A stretch of 64,000 nucleotides of DNA, from contig NZ_JACHCR010000001.1 in assembly GCF_014205845.1 (NCBI RefSeq), positions 558,001-622,000 on the forward strand, written 5' to 3'. A program made the position numbers and the translations under genes. Shown piece after piece: positions 9,415 to 17,716 of this stretch. The notes beneath the pieces were generated by a model. That model did no database searches, was not told where the DNA came from, and saw only the letters and a list, made by a program, of their open reading frames with translations. This stretch comes from Mucilaginibacter cryoferens (lineage in GTDB: Bacteria; Bacteroidota; Bacteroidia; Sphingobacteriales; Sphingobacteriaceae). Each line of letters begins with the position of its first letter. Position 1 is the first letter of the stretch.

Positions 9415-11973
9415 ATGAAGTTTAAAAAATTTTACAAAAGTTTATTTTTTTCGATATTCTTTTTTTCTGTTACGTCGCTATTTGCCCAAACCACCATTAT
9501 TACTGGTTCGGTTACTGATGCGGGTAACAAACAAACCCTTCCTTATGTGGTGGTTGCTTTTACCGGCACTACTACGGGTGTTGCTACCGATAATAATGGC
9601 AAGTATCGCCTGTCAACAACAAATCAAACCTACAAGCAAATAAAAATATCTTTTTTAGGTTACAAGGATGCTTTTTTAACCGTTATACCGGGTAAAGAAC
9701 AGGTTATAAACGTAAAACTTTTCCCATCCGCGCAGCAATTAAACCAGGTTGTTATTAAGGCCGGTAAAAAGCCAAAATACCGTAATAAAGACAATCCTGC
9801 TGTTGAACTGATCCGCCAGGTTATCGCAAACAAAGAGAAAAACCGGCCCGAAGCGTATGACTATGTAGAGTACCGGGAGTACGATAAAATGATGTTTGGA
9901 GCGGCCAACGTATCGGCAAAATTCTCTGATCGTAAATTTTTCAGAAAATACAAATTCATCCTGGATAACCGCGATACAACCACCGTTCCGGGTAAATCCT
10001 TATTGCCAATTTTCCTTAACGAAAAACTGTCGCAAAACTACTATCGCAAAAACCCCGAAAAAACAAGGGAAATTGTATTGGGCGAAAAGAACGTGAACTT
10101 TGGCCCGGCCGTTGATAACTCGGGTTTAACCCAGTTTTTTAAGCACCTGTATACCAAAGTTAACATTTACGATAACAACGTAATGTTGATAACCAGCCAG
10201 TTTTTAAGCCCGATATCTGATAACTCACCTAACTACTACAAGTTTTTTATTACCGATACCATTACCGACGAGCACAACCAAAAACTGGTTGAACTGAGCT
10301 TTACACCACGTAATACCAACGATGTATTATTTGAAGGGCAAATTTATATTACCCTTGATGGTAACTATGCCGTACAAAAGGCAGTGTTGATTGTAAACAA
10401 GCACATTAATATCAACTTTATACGATCTATTGAGGTAGACCTTAACTTTGAGCAAAATCCGGATGGCCGTTATCACATGAGTAAGAGTACTACTACTGCC
10501 GATTTTGGGGCCTCGAAAAAGGACGCAAAAAGCAGCTTATATGGTACCCGCACTATTACCCTGGGTAATTATGTGGTAAACAAACCGCGCCCTGATACCG
10601 CCTACAACAAACAATCTGAAGAAGCCTCTGACGACGCTAAAAATCGTAACGACGCGTTTTGGCAAAAAAACAGATTAGATACCCTTACCACGGCCGAATC
10701 TAAAGTTTACAAAAATATTGACAGTTTAAAAGATATGCCATCGTACAAACGTACGGTTGATATTGCCACCCTGTTACTCGCCGGCTATAAAGGCTTTGGT
10801 AAATTTGAGATTGGCCCTGCAAATACCTTTTACAGCTTTAACCCGGTTGAAGGATTTAAACTGAGGCTAGGTGGGCGTACCACGCCTGCGTTAAGCAAGC
10901 GTTACTATTTTGAAACTTATGCCGCTTATGGCTTTAAGGATGAGCGTTGGAAATACTTTCTAAGCGCCACTTACTCGCTCAACAATAAATCCATATATAA
11001 ATTTCCGCAGGATTACGTTCGCGTAAGCTTTCAGCGCGATACCAAAATACCGGGTGCAAGTTTGCAGTTTGTTGAAGAGGACAACTTTTTACTATCGTTT
11101 AAACGCGGTGTAAATGATAAATACCTTTACAACGATAACTACAAAATAGATTACGTACATGAGTTTGAAAGCCACTTCTCGTACACCGCCGGCTTTAACA
11201 AATGGACACAGGAACCAGCGGGTTCTCTTTACTTTAACCCGGTAAATGACCTGAGCAATCCTGTTCATCACCTTACCACTACCGAGTTTAGCGCAGGTTT
11301 ACGCTATGCGCCAAATGAAGAGTTTTACCAGGGTAAAATTTACCGTACGCCGCTACCTAACAAATACCCTATTTTTCAATTGCAGTTTACAGAAGCGGTG
11401 AAAGGCCTGTTGGGTGGCGAATACAACTATCAGAAAATTGATGCCCGTATAGATAAACGTGTTTACGAATCGCAGTTAGGATATGCCGATGTGGCGTTAA
11501 TGGGAGGCAAGGTATTTGGTACCGTTCCGTATCCGTTGTTAAGCATCCCGCATGCCAACCAAACGTATGCTTATGATATCGACTCGTACAACCTGATGAA
11601 CTTTTTGGAGTTTGTTAACGATCATTACGAAGCGATAAGAATAGATCAGCACTTTATGGGTTTCTTTTTCAACAAAGTACCGTTGCTAAAAAAACTAAAA
11701 TGGCGCGAAACCTTATCATTGAAAGTACTTTACGGTGGCTTGAGTGATAAAAATAACCCAAGCATACATCCATCACTTTACCAGTTACCGGTTGATGCCA
11801 ATGGTGTGCCGATAACTTACGGGTTGGGCCGTACGCCTTACGTGGAGGGTAGTGTTGGTATAGAAAACATATTTAAATTAATAAGGATAGATTTTGTGGA
11901 GAGATTTAATTATCTTGATCATCCAAACGTAGCAAATTGGGGTATCCGCACCAGAATTAAATTTGATTTTTAA
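9415..11973 (+). CDS. DUF5686 outer-membrane protein with carboxypeptidase-like regulatory domain
   Basis: An 852-residue exported protein. The start at 9415 gives a signal peptide (MKFKKFYKSLFFSIFFF... ending SLFAQ); an upstream frame start at 9352 would bury it. After it comes a CarboxypepD_reg-like beta-sandwich (about residues 27-110, GSVTDAGNKQTLPYVVVAF), then a DUF5686 body with alternating aromatic strands typical of an outer-membrane barrel, ending in the aromatic WGIRTRIKFDF. Such proteins are widespread in Bacteroidetes with no fixed function. It sits between inositol-phosphate synthase and the phosphotransferase gene, which starts 26 bases after it, so it is probably co-transcribed with the lipid genes. 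Confidence 0.85.
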   Translation: MKFKKFYKSLFFSIFFFSVTSLFAQTTIITGSVTDAGNKQTLPYVVVAFTGTTTGVATDNNGKYRLSTTNQTYKQIKISFLGYKDAFLTVIPGKEQVINVKLFPSAQQLNQVVIKAGKKPKYRNKDNPAVELIRQVIANKEKNRPEAYDYVEYREYDKMMFGAANVSAKFSDRKFFRKYKFILDNRDTTTVPGKSLLPIFLNEKLSQNYYRKNPEKTREIVLGEKNVNFGPAVDNSGLTQFFKHLYTKVNIYDNNVMLITSQFLSPISDNSPNYYKFFITDTITDEHNQKLVELSFTPRNTNDVLFEGQIYITLDGNYAVQKAVLIVNKHININFIRSIEVDLNFEQNPDGRYHMSKSTTTADFGASKKDAKSSLYGTRTITLGNYVVNKPRPDTAYNKQSEEASDDAKNRNDAFWQKNRLDTLTTAESKVYKNIDSLKDMPSYKRTVDIATLLLAGYKGFGKFEIGPANTFYSFNPVEGFKLRLGGRTTPALSKRYYFETYAAYGFKDERWKYFLSATYSLNNKSIYKFPQDYVRVSFQRDTKIPGASLQFVEEDNFLLSFKRGVNDKYLYNDNYKIDYVHEFESHFSYTAGFNKWTQEPAGSLYFNPVNDLSNPVHHLTTTEFSAGLRYAPNEEFYQGKIYRTPLPNKYPIFQLQFTEAVKGLLGGEYNYQKIDARIDKRVYESQLGYADVALMGGKVFGTVPYPLLSIPHANQTYAYDIDSYNLMNFLEFVNDHYEAIRIDQHFMGFFFNKVPLLKKLKWRETLSLKVLYGGLSDKNNPSIHPSLYQLPVDANGVPITYGLGRTPYVEGSVGIENIFKLIRIDFVERFNYLDHPNVANWGIRTRIKFDF

Positions 11974-11999
11974 TTTTGTAACATTAAACTAATACAAAA

Positions 12000-12719
12000 A
12001 TGGAACAGAAAATATCGCTAAGAACTAACCTGCAATTAGGTATTTACAGGGTGATAGATCCGGTTGTAAAAATTCTGATCAAAGTTGGTTTAACGCCTAA
12101 CGCGGTTACATCAATAGGCTTTGTGCTAAATGTTGGTGTAGCAGCCATATTTATTTTAGGTGCCGAAGAAGGCAATCGCGGCGATTTACGCTACGTGGCC
12201 TGGGCAGGTGGTTTAATATTATTTGCCGGTTTGTTTGATATGCTGGATGGGCAGGTAGCCCGGTTGGGTAACATGAAATCTACCTTCGGCGCACTGTACG
12301 ATTCTGTTTTGGACCGCTATAGCGAACTCATTATGTTTTTGGGTATTTGCTACTACCTGGTAGGGCATCACTACTTTATAAGCTCTATTGCCGCGTTTAT
12401 AGCCCTTATTGGATCTATGATGGTTAGCTATGTAAGAGCCCGTGCCGAAGGCTTAGGCGTTGAGGTAAAAGGCGGCTTAATGCAACGGCCAGAGCGCGTG
12501 GTTACCATTGGTGTGTGCGCGTTGGCAAGCGGTATTGTAGCCCAATATATTGGAGGCAACTATAAACTATTTGTACCAGGCATTAAGTTTCACATATTTG
12601 AACCAATATCCATATTTACTTTCCCGCTGGTATTGCTTGCGGTACTTACCAATATCACCGCCTTTAACAGGCTGAGAGAAGCCAAAAGAGCGTTGATAAA
12701 ACAAGAGGAAGGATTGTAA
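12000..12719 (+). CDS. CDP-alcohol phosphotransferase, probable phosphatidylinositol(-phosphate) synthase
   Basis: A 239-residue integral membrane enzyme. The full family signature is present: D80, D83-G84, A87-R88, G97, D101 and D105 (FDMLDGQVAR, then GALYDSVLD), which binds CDP-diacylglycerol and two metal ions. Around six hydrophobic segments are visible. The family also includes PgsA, PssA and choline enzymes; the inositol assignment rests on the linked inositol-3-phosphate synthase and the AUR1-like gene downstream. If it uses inositol phosphate, the product is phosphatidylinositol phosphate and a phosphatase is still needed; if it uses free inositol, the product is PI directly. It follows the DUF5686 gene by 26 bases. 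Confidence 0.82.
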   Translation: MEQKISLRTNLQLGIYRVIDPVVKILIKVGLTPNAVTSIGFVLNVGVAAIFILGAEEGNRGDLRYVAWAGGLILFAGLFDMLDGQVARLGNMKSTFGALYDSVLDRYSELIMFLGICYYLVGHHYFISSIAAFIALIGSMMVSYVRARAEGLGVEVKGGLMQRPERVVTIGVCALASGIVAQYIGGNYKLFVPGIKFHIFEPISIFTFPLVLLAVLTNITAFNRLREAKRALIKQEEGL

Positions 12720-12721
12720 GT

Positions 12722-12807
12722 CGGAAGTTCTAAGTCTGAAACCCAAATTTAAGACTTTCGACTTAGAACTTTAGACTTAAGACTCCCGACTTAGAACTTT
12801 AGACTTA
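12722..12807. repeat. Intergenic AAGTCTAAAGTTCTAAGTCG-type repeats
   Basis: The 20-mer CGACTTAGAACTTTAGACTT occurs at 12759-12778 and again at 12787-12806, and a complementary CGGAAGTTCTAAGTCT lies at 12722-12737, so the stretch can fold. A related but degenerate stretch occurs at 15665-15735. Confidence 0.7.
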
Positions 12808-12979
12808 TAACCGGGCGAAATATCATATCTTCGCAACAATTAAATAATGACGTTTACTATTGCGTAAATGTTGTTTAAAATTGCATCGGGCAAGGTTTCG
12901 GGTCACGGTAATTAAATTCAAAACAAACAAAGGATTAAATAACAGGCAGAAATCGTTAAAAATTTTAACCTGATATATT

Positions 12980-13606
12980 ATGGCGAAAAAGAATTATGTC
13001 TCCAATTCACAGGAGTCTGTGAGGATGTTTAAAAGCGACTTTTTTGAGCTTCTGTCAAAGGTACATTATACCGTACCCTTGTATATTTTTGTACCTGTTA
13101 TTGCATATTCCACTTACCTGGCCTTTGATGCAGGTATTGGTTTTATAAAATATGCCGAGCTGTTTATTTTAGGGCTCTTTGTTTGGACTATCACCGAGTA
13201 TATTATGCACCGCTTTGTGTTTCACCTTAAACCCAACGAAAATTGGGAATGGGCCAAAAGGCTGCATTTTGTAATGCACGGCGTACACCACGATTACCCA
13301 AGCGATGCCAAGCGTTTGGTATTGCCACCATCATTAAGCATTCCCTTAGCTACAGCGTTTTACTTTTTATTTAAGGCTATATTACCTGTAAACTACATCT
13401 TCGGCTTTTTCCCGGGTTTTATATTGGGTTACCTGTTTTATGATATATCGCACTATGCCATGCATCATTTTAACTTTAAAAGCGGCCTTTTCAAAAAAAT
13501 AAAGCAACACCACATGCTGCACCACTACCAGGACCCAGATAGGGGTTATGGCGTAAGCTCGCCGCTGTGGGATAAAATATTCCGTTCAGGCTTTTTAAAA
13601 AAATAA
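12980..13606 (+). CDS. Fatty acid 2-hydroxylase family (FA2H/Scs7-like), probable ceramide hydroxylase
   Basis: A 208-residue membrane di-iron hydroxylase of the FA hydroxylase superfamily. Four hydrophobic stretches are interleaved with the histidine clusters: EYIMHRFVFH (H77, H82), HFVMHGVHHDYP (H96, H100, H103, H104), HYAMHH and HHMLHHYQD. The segment HGVHHDYPSDAKRLVLPP matches the yeast Scs7/human FA2H type, which 2-hydroxylates the N-acyl chain of sphingolipids, rather than sterol desaturases or carotene hydroxylases. Its stop is one base before the GTG of the AUR1-like gene, so the two are coupled. TATCTTCG at 12826 is a near match to a -7 box. Substrate is inferred from the locus. Confidence 0.82.
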   Translation: MAKKNYVSNSQESVRMFKSDFFELLSKVHYTVPLYIFVPVIAYSTYLAFDAGIGFIKYAELFILGLFVWTITEYIMHRFVFHLKPNENWEWAKRLHFVMHGVHHDYPSDAKRLVLPPSLSIPLATAFYFLFKAILPVNYIFGFFPGFILGYLFYDISHYAMHHFNFKSGLFKKIKQHHMLHHYQDPDRGYGVSSPLWDKIFRSGFLKK

Positions 13607-13607
13607 G

Positions 13608-14546
13608 GTGAATACTACTGCAAGCAACAGTGTAACAGTCAATATCAAAACAGTATTTATTGTTTCGCTTATCTCTATAAGCTATTTAGTACTCTCCTAC
13701 TTTTTAATAGGTTACAAAATAGACGAGTTGGAATTAGTAGCCATATTCAACATCGCTTTCTACGCGTCGGCAATCTCCCGCAAATTCATCCTTGGCTTCA
13801 GTATATTTATTGTGTACTGGATCATATTTGATTTTATGAAAGCCTTCCCCAACTACAACTTCAATACCGTACATATAGCCGATGTTTACAACCTGGAGAA
13901 GCACTTGTTCGGCATCCACTATAAAGGCGCGCTATTAACCCCTAATGAGTACTGGCGGGCAAATGGCAATACTTTTATTGATGTACTGGCAGGTATCTTT
14001 TATCTGTGCTGGATTCCCGTTCCAATAGGTTTTGCAGTATACCTGTTTTTCAAAAACAAAAATCAATTCCTTAAATTTTCGCTCACATTTTTGCTGGTAA
14101 ATTTACTGGGCTTTGTGGTTTACTATGCATTCCCTGCTGCACCACCCTGGTATGTGCAATATCATGGCTTACTTTTTCATCCCCTAACACAAGGCAATAC
14201 GGCCGGCCTGGCAAAGTTTGATGCTTATTTTCACGCAGGTATATTTAAATCTATTTATGCCAAAGGCTCCAATGTTTTTGCAGCTATGCCATCACTCCAT
14301 TCGGCCTACCCGGTTATTGTTTTGTACTATGGTATAAAAAACCGCCTTGGCCTGGTAAACCTGGCATTTGCTGTGGTAGTGCTGGGTATTTGGTTTACGG
14401 CAGTGTATGCAAGCCACCATTATGTGTTAGATGTGTTGGCTGGTATTACCTGCGCAACAATTGGCATTTGGTTATTTAATACTTTGCTTGCCCAATCAAA
14501 ATACCTACGGCATTTGCTAAACAATTACGAACAGACTATTGTTTAG
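13608..14546 (+). CDS. PAP2-superfamily membrane protein, AUR1-like; candidate inositol-phosphoceramide synthase
   Basis: A 312-residue protein with about six membrane helices and the PAP2_3/Aur1 arrangement of motifs: FPAAPPWY at 175-182, AMPSLHSAYP at 226-235 with H231, and ASHHYVLDVLAG at 268-279 with H271 and D275. The H-H-D triad (231/271/275) has the same H-to-D spacing as yeast Aur1, and the proline-rich PPW motif is characteristic of that branch rather than of generic phosphatases. Aur1 moves phosphoinositol from PI to ceramide. The GTG start follows the hydroxylase stop by one base. An alternative role is dephosphorylating PI-phosphate, a step otherwise unassigned here. Confidence 0.78.
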   Translation: MNTTASNSVTVNIKTVFIVSLISISYLVLSYFLIGYKIDELELVAIFNIAFYASAISRKFILGFSIFIVYWIIFDFMKAFPNYNFNTVHIADVYNLEKHLFGIHYKGALLTPNEYWRANGNTFIDVLAGIFYLCWIPVPIGFAVYLFFKNKNQFLKFSLTFLLVNLLGFVVYYAFPAAPPWYVQYHGLLFHPLTQGNTAGLAKFDAYFHAGIFKSIYAKGSNVFAAMPSLHSAYPVIVLYYGIKNRLGLVNLAFAVVVLGIWFTAVYASHHYVLDVLAGITCATIGIWLFNTLLAQSKYLRHLLNNYEQTIV

Positions 14547-14786
14547 TACATTGCGGTAATTTTGAGCAAAAACCTGTACAATTTTGTATACCAAATAAAA
14601 TGTGCAAAAAGGTGCAGCCGCTGTTAAAAAAAAATAATTGGCTCAATTTCTTCCAAAAAGCGTCATTAGAGCGCAAAAATCAATAAATCGCAACCATCTT
14701 ATCTATTTAAGGGCAAACACCTGTATTCGGGCACATTATTTGCGTAATGATCTATTAAATATATTGGTATATTCGATAGCCCCTAT

Positions 14787-15554
14787 ATGAAGAAACTACT
14801 TACTTGCCTCATCTTTATCCTTTTAGCCGGATCTAAATTATCAGCTTATGCCGGTGACCTGGATAGCCTTAAGCAAAAATTACAACTTACCAGCGATTCA
14901 TTAAAGGGCCCCCTCTACTTAGAAATTGCCGCGCAATACATGCACTACGATACCATTGTAAACAGAAATTTAAGGCGCTACTACCAAATGGAAGCTTTAA
15001 ATTATTCGATGTTGGCATTACACACCTACTCGAGCATAAACGACTCATTAGGGTTACGCAGCTGTTATAATAACCTATCTAAAGTATACCGGTCGCAACG
15101 TAAATATCCGCAGGCCAAGTGGTTTATTTTGCAATCAAATACCATATCGCGCAAAAAAAACGACTTGTCTAATATCATAGCCTCGTTAATTGAACTATCG
15201 GCAATTAAGGGGGATATTAAAGATTACACGCTGGCTATGCGCGATTTGAACGAAGCACTCACCATCGCTGTTAAAAATAAAGACGCTAAAAATGAATCGG
15301 CCGTACAGGTGGGTTATGCGGGTTTGTACCGTACGATGAAAGATTACGATAAAGCATCCCTCGCCATAAAAAGACACGAAGCGATAGACGATAGCATCCA
15401 CAAAGCCGAGGAAGACCGCCTGGCCCTGCTTACCAAACGAGATTCGGTACAGATCAAAAAACGTGATTCTATCATCATCAAAAAAAAAGTATTTACCTCC
15501 AATTACAAGCGCGGCTCCAGGCTCAGTCCGGCCAGGCATATCGTCTCGTTGTAA
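14787..15554 (+). CDS. Exported TPR protein, probably frameshifted at its C-terminus
   Basis: The intact frame gives 255 residues: a signal peptide (ending near SAYAGD), then helical repeats of tetratricopeptide type (YNNLSKVYRSQRKYPQAKW, YAGLYRTMKDYDKASLAIK) and a charged helix. At an A9 run (15480-15488) the frame ends in a non-descript tail, RGSRLSPARHIVSL. In the alternative frame from 15488 the sequence runs on as a coiled segment (QLQARLQAQSGQAYR), a clear membrane helix (LVVTLIATIALMAIAVMVYY) and a basic end, stopping at 15656-15658. One added A would join them. The layout resembles the sensor part of TPR histidine kinases without the kinase. It may be a decaying gene, a slippage-expressed gene or a sequencing error. 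Confidence 0.7.
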   Translation: MKKLLTCLIFILLAGSKLSAYAGDLDSLKQKLQLTSDSLKGPLYLEIAAQYMHYDTIVNRNLRRYYQMEALNYSMLALHTYSSINDSLGLRSCYNNLSKVYRSQRKYPQAKWFILQSNTISRKKNDLSNIIASLIELSAIKGDIKDYTLAMRDLNEALTIAVKNKDAKNESAVQVGYAGLYRTMKDYDKASLAIKRHEAIDDSIHKAEEDRLALLTKRDSVQIKKRDSIIIKKKVFTSNYKRGSRLSPARHIVSL

Positions 15555-15658
15555 CACTTATTGCTACCATTGCATTAATGGCTATAGCGGTAATGGTATA
15601 TTATTGGCGGCGCAAAAGAAAAAGCCGTTGGCGCATCAGGCTCAGAAAACCAAGGTGA
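15488..15658 (+). pseudogene. Out-of-frame C-terminal membrane segment of the TPR protein
   Basis: Reading from 15488 gives SIYLQLQARLQAQSGQ, then a ~20-residue hydrophobic helix followed by WRRKRKSRW and a stop. The positive-inside tail and continuous sense make it the likely original end of the gene at 14787. It has no start codon of its own. Confidence 0.65.
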
Positions 15659-15843
15659 TTTGATAAGCCTTAAGTCCGGAGGTGAAAGTCCTAAAGCAGA
15701 AGCACTAAGTCGAAAGTCAGAAGTATTAAGTCGATACATCATTCTCTTCTGCTTTAATTTATTTTCAAAAAAACAAGCTAATTGCAATTGGTACGATACT
15801 AAACTTGTTAAACCCCGTTTAGTTTTATTTGTCTGATACTGAT

Positions 15844-16392
15844 ATGAAGAGATTTATTTTAAGGGCCATATATATGCTTGCCGGGCTGTTTGCTTTTACA
15901 TCTGCCTATGGCCAAAGCAATGAGTTTAAAAGTGAATTTTTAAGCCGCATAAATCAAACCCGGGCCAAAGGCTGCAATTGCGGCGACACTTATTTCCCGC
16001 CCGCCCCTGCCCTAACCTGGAACGATAATTTGTTTGATGCCGCAACCGGTCATGCAAAAGACATGGCCAAACGCAATTACTTTAGTCACACCAGTAAAGA
16101 TGGCCGCAGCATGCAAAACCGGATAGTAGCCGCCGGATTTGCTTTTAAAGGATACAAAAGCTTTGCCATAGGCGAAAACATTGCACAGGGACAGCAAAGC
16201 ATAGCCGAAGTAATGGACGGGTGGTTTAAAAGCGAAGGCCATTGCCGAAACCTTATGAACCCCGACTTTAAAGAAGTTGGCGTAGCCGAATATAAAACCT
16301 ACTGGGTACAAGACTTTGGCGGCCGCACCTCCTTCTCGGTCCAGCAACAAAAACTCATCAAATCGGGAAAATATAAGGTGGTAGAGAATTAG
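15844..16392 (+). CDS. Exported CAP-domain (SCP/PR-1-like) protein
   Basis: A 182-residue secreted protein. The ATG at 15844 gives the signal peptide MKRFILRAIYMLAGLFAFTSAYGQS; the longer frame start is a TTG. The CAP domain covers almost the whole mature protein: LTWNDNLFDAATGHAKDMA, YFSHTSKDGRS, GENIAQGQ and MDGWFKSEGHCRNLMNP, with the cavity histidines and acidic residues present (H in TGHAKDM and EGHC). Bacterial CAP proteins of the YkwD type are exported and mostly of unknown activity. The adjacent genes are unrelated, and a tandem repeat separates it from the convergent deacetylase gene. Confidence 0.9.
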   Translation: MKRFILRAIYMLAGLFAFTSAYGQSNEFKSEFLSRINQTRAKGCNCGDTYFPPAPALTWNDNLFDAATGHAKDMAKRNYFSHTSKDGRSMQNRIVAAGFAFKGYKSFAIGENIAQGQQSIAEVMDGWFKSEGHCRNLMNPDFKEVGVAEYKTYWVQDFGGRTSFSVQQQKLIKSGKYKVVEN

Positions 16393-16400
16393 GCTAGTTA

Positions 16401-16434
16401 TTTGAAAATTTGATGATTTGAAAATTTGAAAATG
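16401..16434. repeat. Intergenic GAAAATTTGA-type repeat
   Basis: TTTGAAAATTTGATGATTTG and a following AAAATTTGAAAATGG form a short repeat block. Similar text occurs on either strand at 33995-34024 and 48971-49000/49058-49077, always between genes. Confidence 0.6.
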
Positions 16435-16449
16435 GAGATTAAAATAATC

Positions 16450-16541
16450 AATTCAATAATTCAATAATTCAATAATTCAATAATTCAATAATTCAATAAT
16501 TCAATAATTCAATAATTCAATAATTCAATAATTCAATAATT
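16450..16541. repeat. 8-bp tandem repeat (AATTCAAT)n
   Basis: About 11.5 exact head-to-tail copies of the 8-mer AATTCAAT between two convergent genes; the repeat ends at the stop codon of the deacetylase gene (16540). A degenerate relative (ATTGAATTAGTGAATTATTA) lies at 33942-33961. Confidence 0.95.
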
Positions 16542-17601
16542 AATTTCCCCCCGCTTTCACCCTCCGTTCCATTACTTCGCGCCAGGTGGTTAAAATAAAG
16601 CCTTGTTGTTTCAGGAATGTTTTCAGTCTTGGATCGAGCATGGCCAGGAGGTCGCCTTTGCGTTTTTTACCGGTGTCTGATATCCGGTCGAAATTTGGGG
16701 TTGGATTGGTGCAATGCATTATTACCATGGTTAAACCCGGCGATAGGCGGCCAATACTTTCAATATAATGATCGGTATACCATTTTTGAATTTGCTTATC
16801 CGTCATTTTAGCAATACCGGGCATGTTCCAATCGTAGCTGGAGTTATGCAGATCATCCAACACTGGCAAACCGGCTTTCCATATCATAGCGCCGGTTTCT
16901 TTTACATTGGCCAAAGCAGCAGGTTCGGGTATGGCCATCCCTGCGGTATATTTGCCTTGTTTTTTTAAATCGGCAATAGTGGCGGCTTTGGCTTCGGCAC
17001 GGTAAAAAAGATCGTCGCCGCCAGGAAACATTACCGGGATCTGCTTTTCTATACCCAGTTTAATATACTTTTCTACATACGATGGCTTGGCAAAAAGGGT
17101 TCCCATGTGCGAATCGAGGTGAGTTGGCACAAACCCCATACTTAAAGCCCTATCCAGTTGGGCACGCATCTCCTTATCAATCTCATCTGCCGAAGCCTTA
17201 AAGTATACAGCACCAACAGAGGGCCATAAGCAACCCTGATTATCGGTAAGTCCGGGTACTGCAGCTTTACCGGCCAAGGGGGCCCAGCGGTAATTATCCC
17301 ATTCTGATGTTAACGTTAGGTGCAGGCCGGCATCGGTATTAGGGTGTTTATCCAGGTACTTTTTAAATTCGGGCACCCAGGCGCAGGGCATCATTACACT
17401 GGTTGAGGTGGCTACACCCTGGCCGATAGCTTTCTCTACCCCGTCATTTGATTCGTGCGACATACCTGCATCATCAACATGCAAAATAATTACACGGGCG
17501 CCTTTAGGCCAGCCCAGCTTTTCGGCATAGGTTTTGGTTTGCTGGGCAAAACTTATGGTACAGCAAGTTACGCAAAGAGTAAAAAGGAAGAGTTTTCTCA
17601 T
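16540..17601 (-). CDS. Exported ChbG/HpnK (YdjC-like) carbohydrate deacetylase family protein
   Basis: A 353-residue protein with signal peptide MRKLFLFTLCVTCCTISFAQ, so it is exported. The YdjC-like TIM-barrel motifs are HVDDAGMS (41-48), GLHLTLTSE (92-100) and THLDSHMG (160-167), giving the Asp and His metal ligands. Family members remove N-acetyl groups from chitooligosaccharides or from lipid-linked sugars; the exact substrate is not shown here. The region AMIWKAGLPVLDDLHN to MPGIAKMTDKQI is less conserved. It is transcribed toward the CAP gene, with the 8-bp tandem repeat between them, and no sugar-utilisation genes are adjacent. Confidence 0.87.
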   Translation of the reverse strand: MRKLFLFTLCVTCCTISFAQQTKTYAEKLGWPKGARVIILHVDDAGMSHESNDGVEKAIGQGVATSTSVMMPCAWVPEFKKYLDKHPNTDAGLHLTLTSEWDNYRWAPLAGKAAVPGLTDNQGCLWPSVGAVYFKASADEIDKEMRAQLDRALSMGFVPTHLDSHMGTLFAKPSYVEKYIKLGIEKQIPVMFPGGDDLFYRAEAKAATIADLKKQGKYTAGMAIPEPAALANVKETGAMIWKAGLPVLDDLHNSSYDWNMPGIAKMTDKQIQKWYTDHYIESIGRLSPGLTMVIMHCTNPTPNFDRISDTGKKRKGDLLAMLDPRLKTFLKQQGFILTTWREVMERRVKAGGN

Positions 17602-17703
17602 AGTGGTACAGGTTTATAATTGGTTTATAAATATACCCATATAGGTTATTTAAAGCAAAGACCCTCATATCCAAAAATGAACCTGCAATTACACTTAATT
17701 TAC

Positions 17704-17711
17704 TATTTTTG
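17704..17711 (+). promoter_or_regulatory. -7 box very close to a start codon
   Basis: TATTTTTG matches TAnnTTTG and ends five bases before the ATG at 17717, so transcription from it would begin at or next to the start codon. No convincing -33 element is visible. Confidence 0.3.
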
Positions 17712-17716
17712 AAATA

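Noticed and set aside
15463..15663. Plus-strand 66-residue open frame overlapping the TPR gene end
   Set aside because: It is the third frame of that region and gives no sensible sequence; the membrane helix lies in a different frame starting at 15488.
16450..16541. Tandem repeat considered as origin iterons or CRISPR
   Set aside because: The unit is only 8 bases without spacers, and there is no replication gene nearby.
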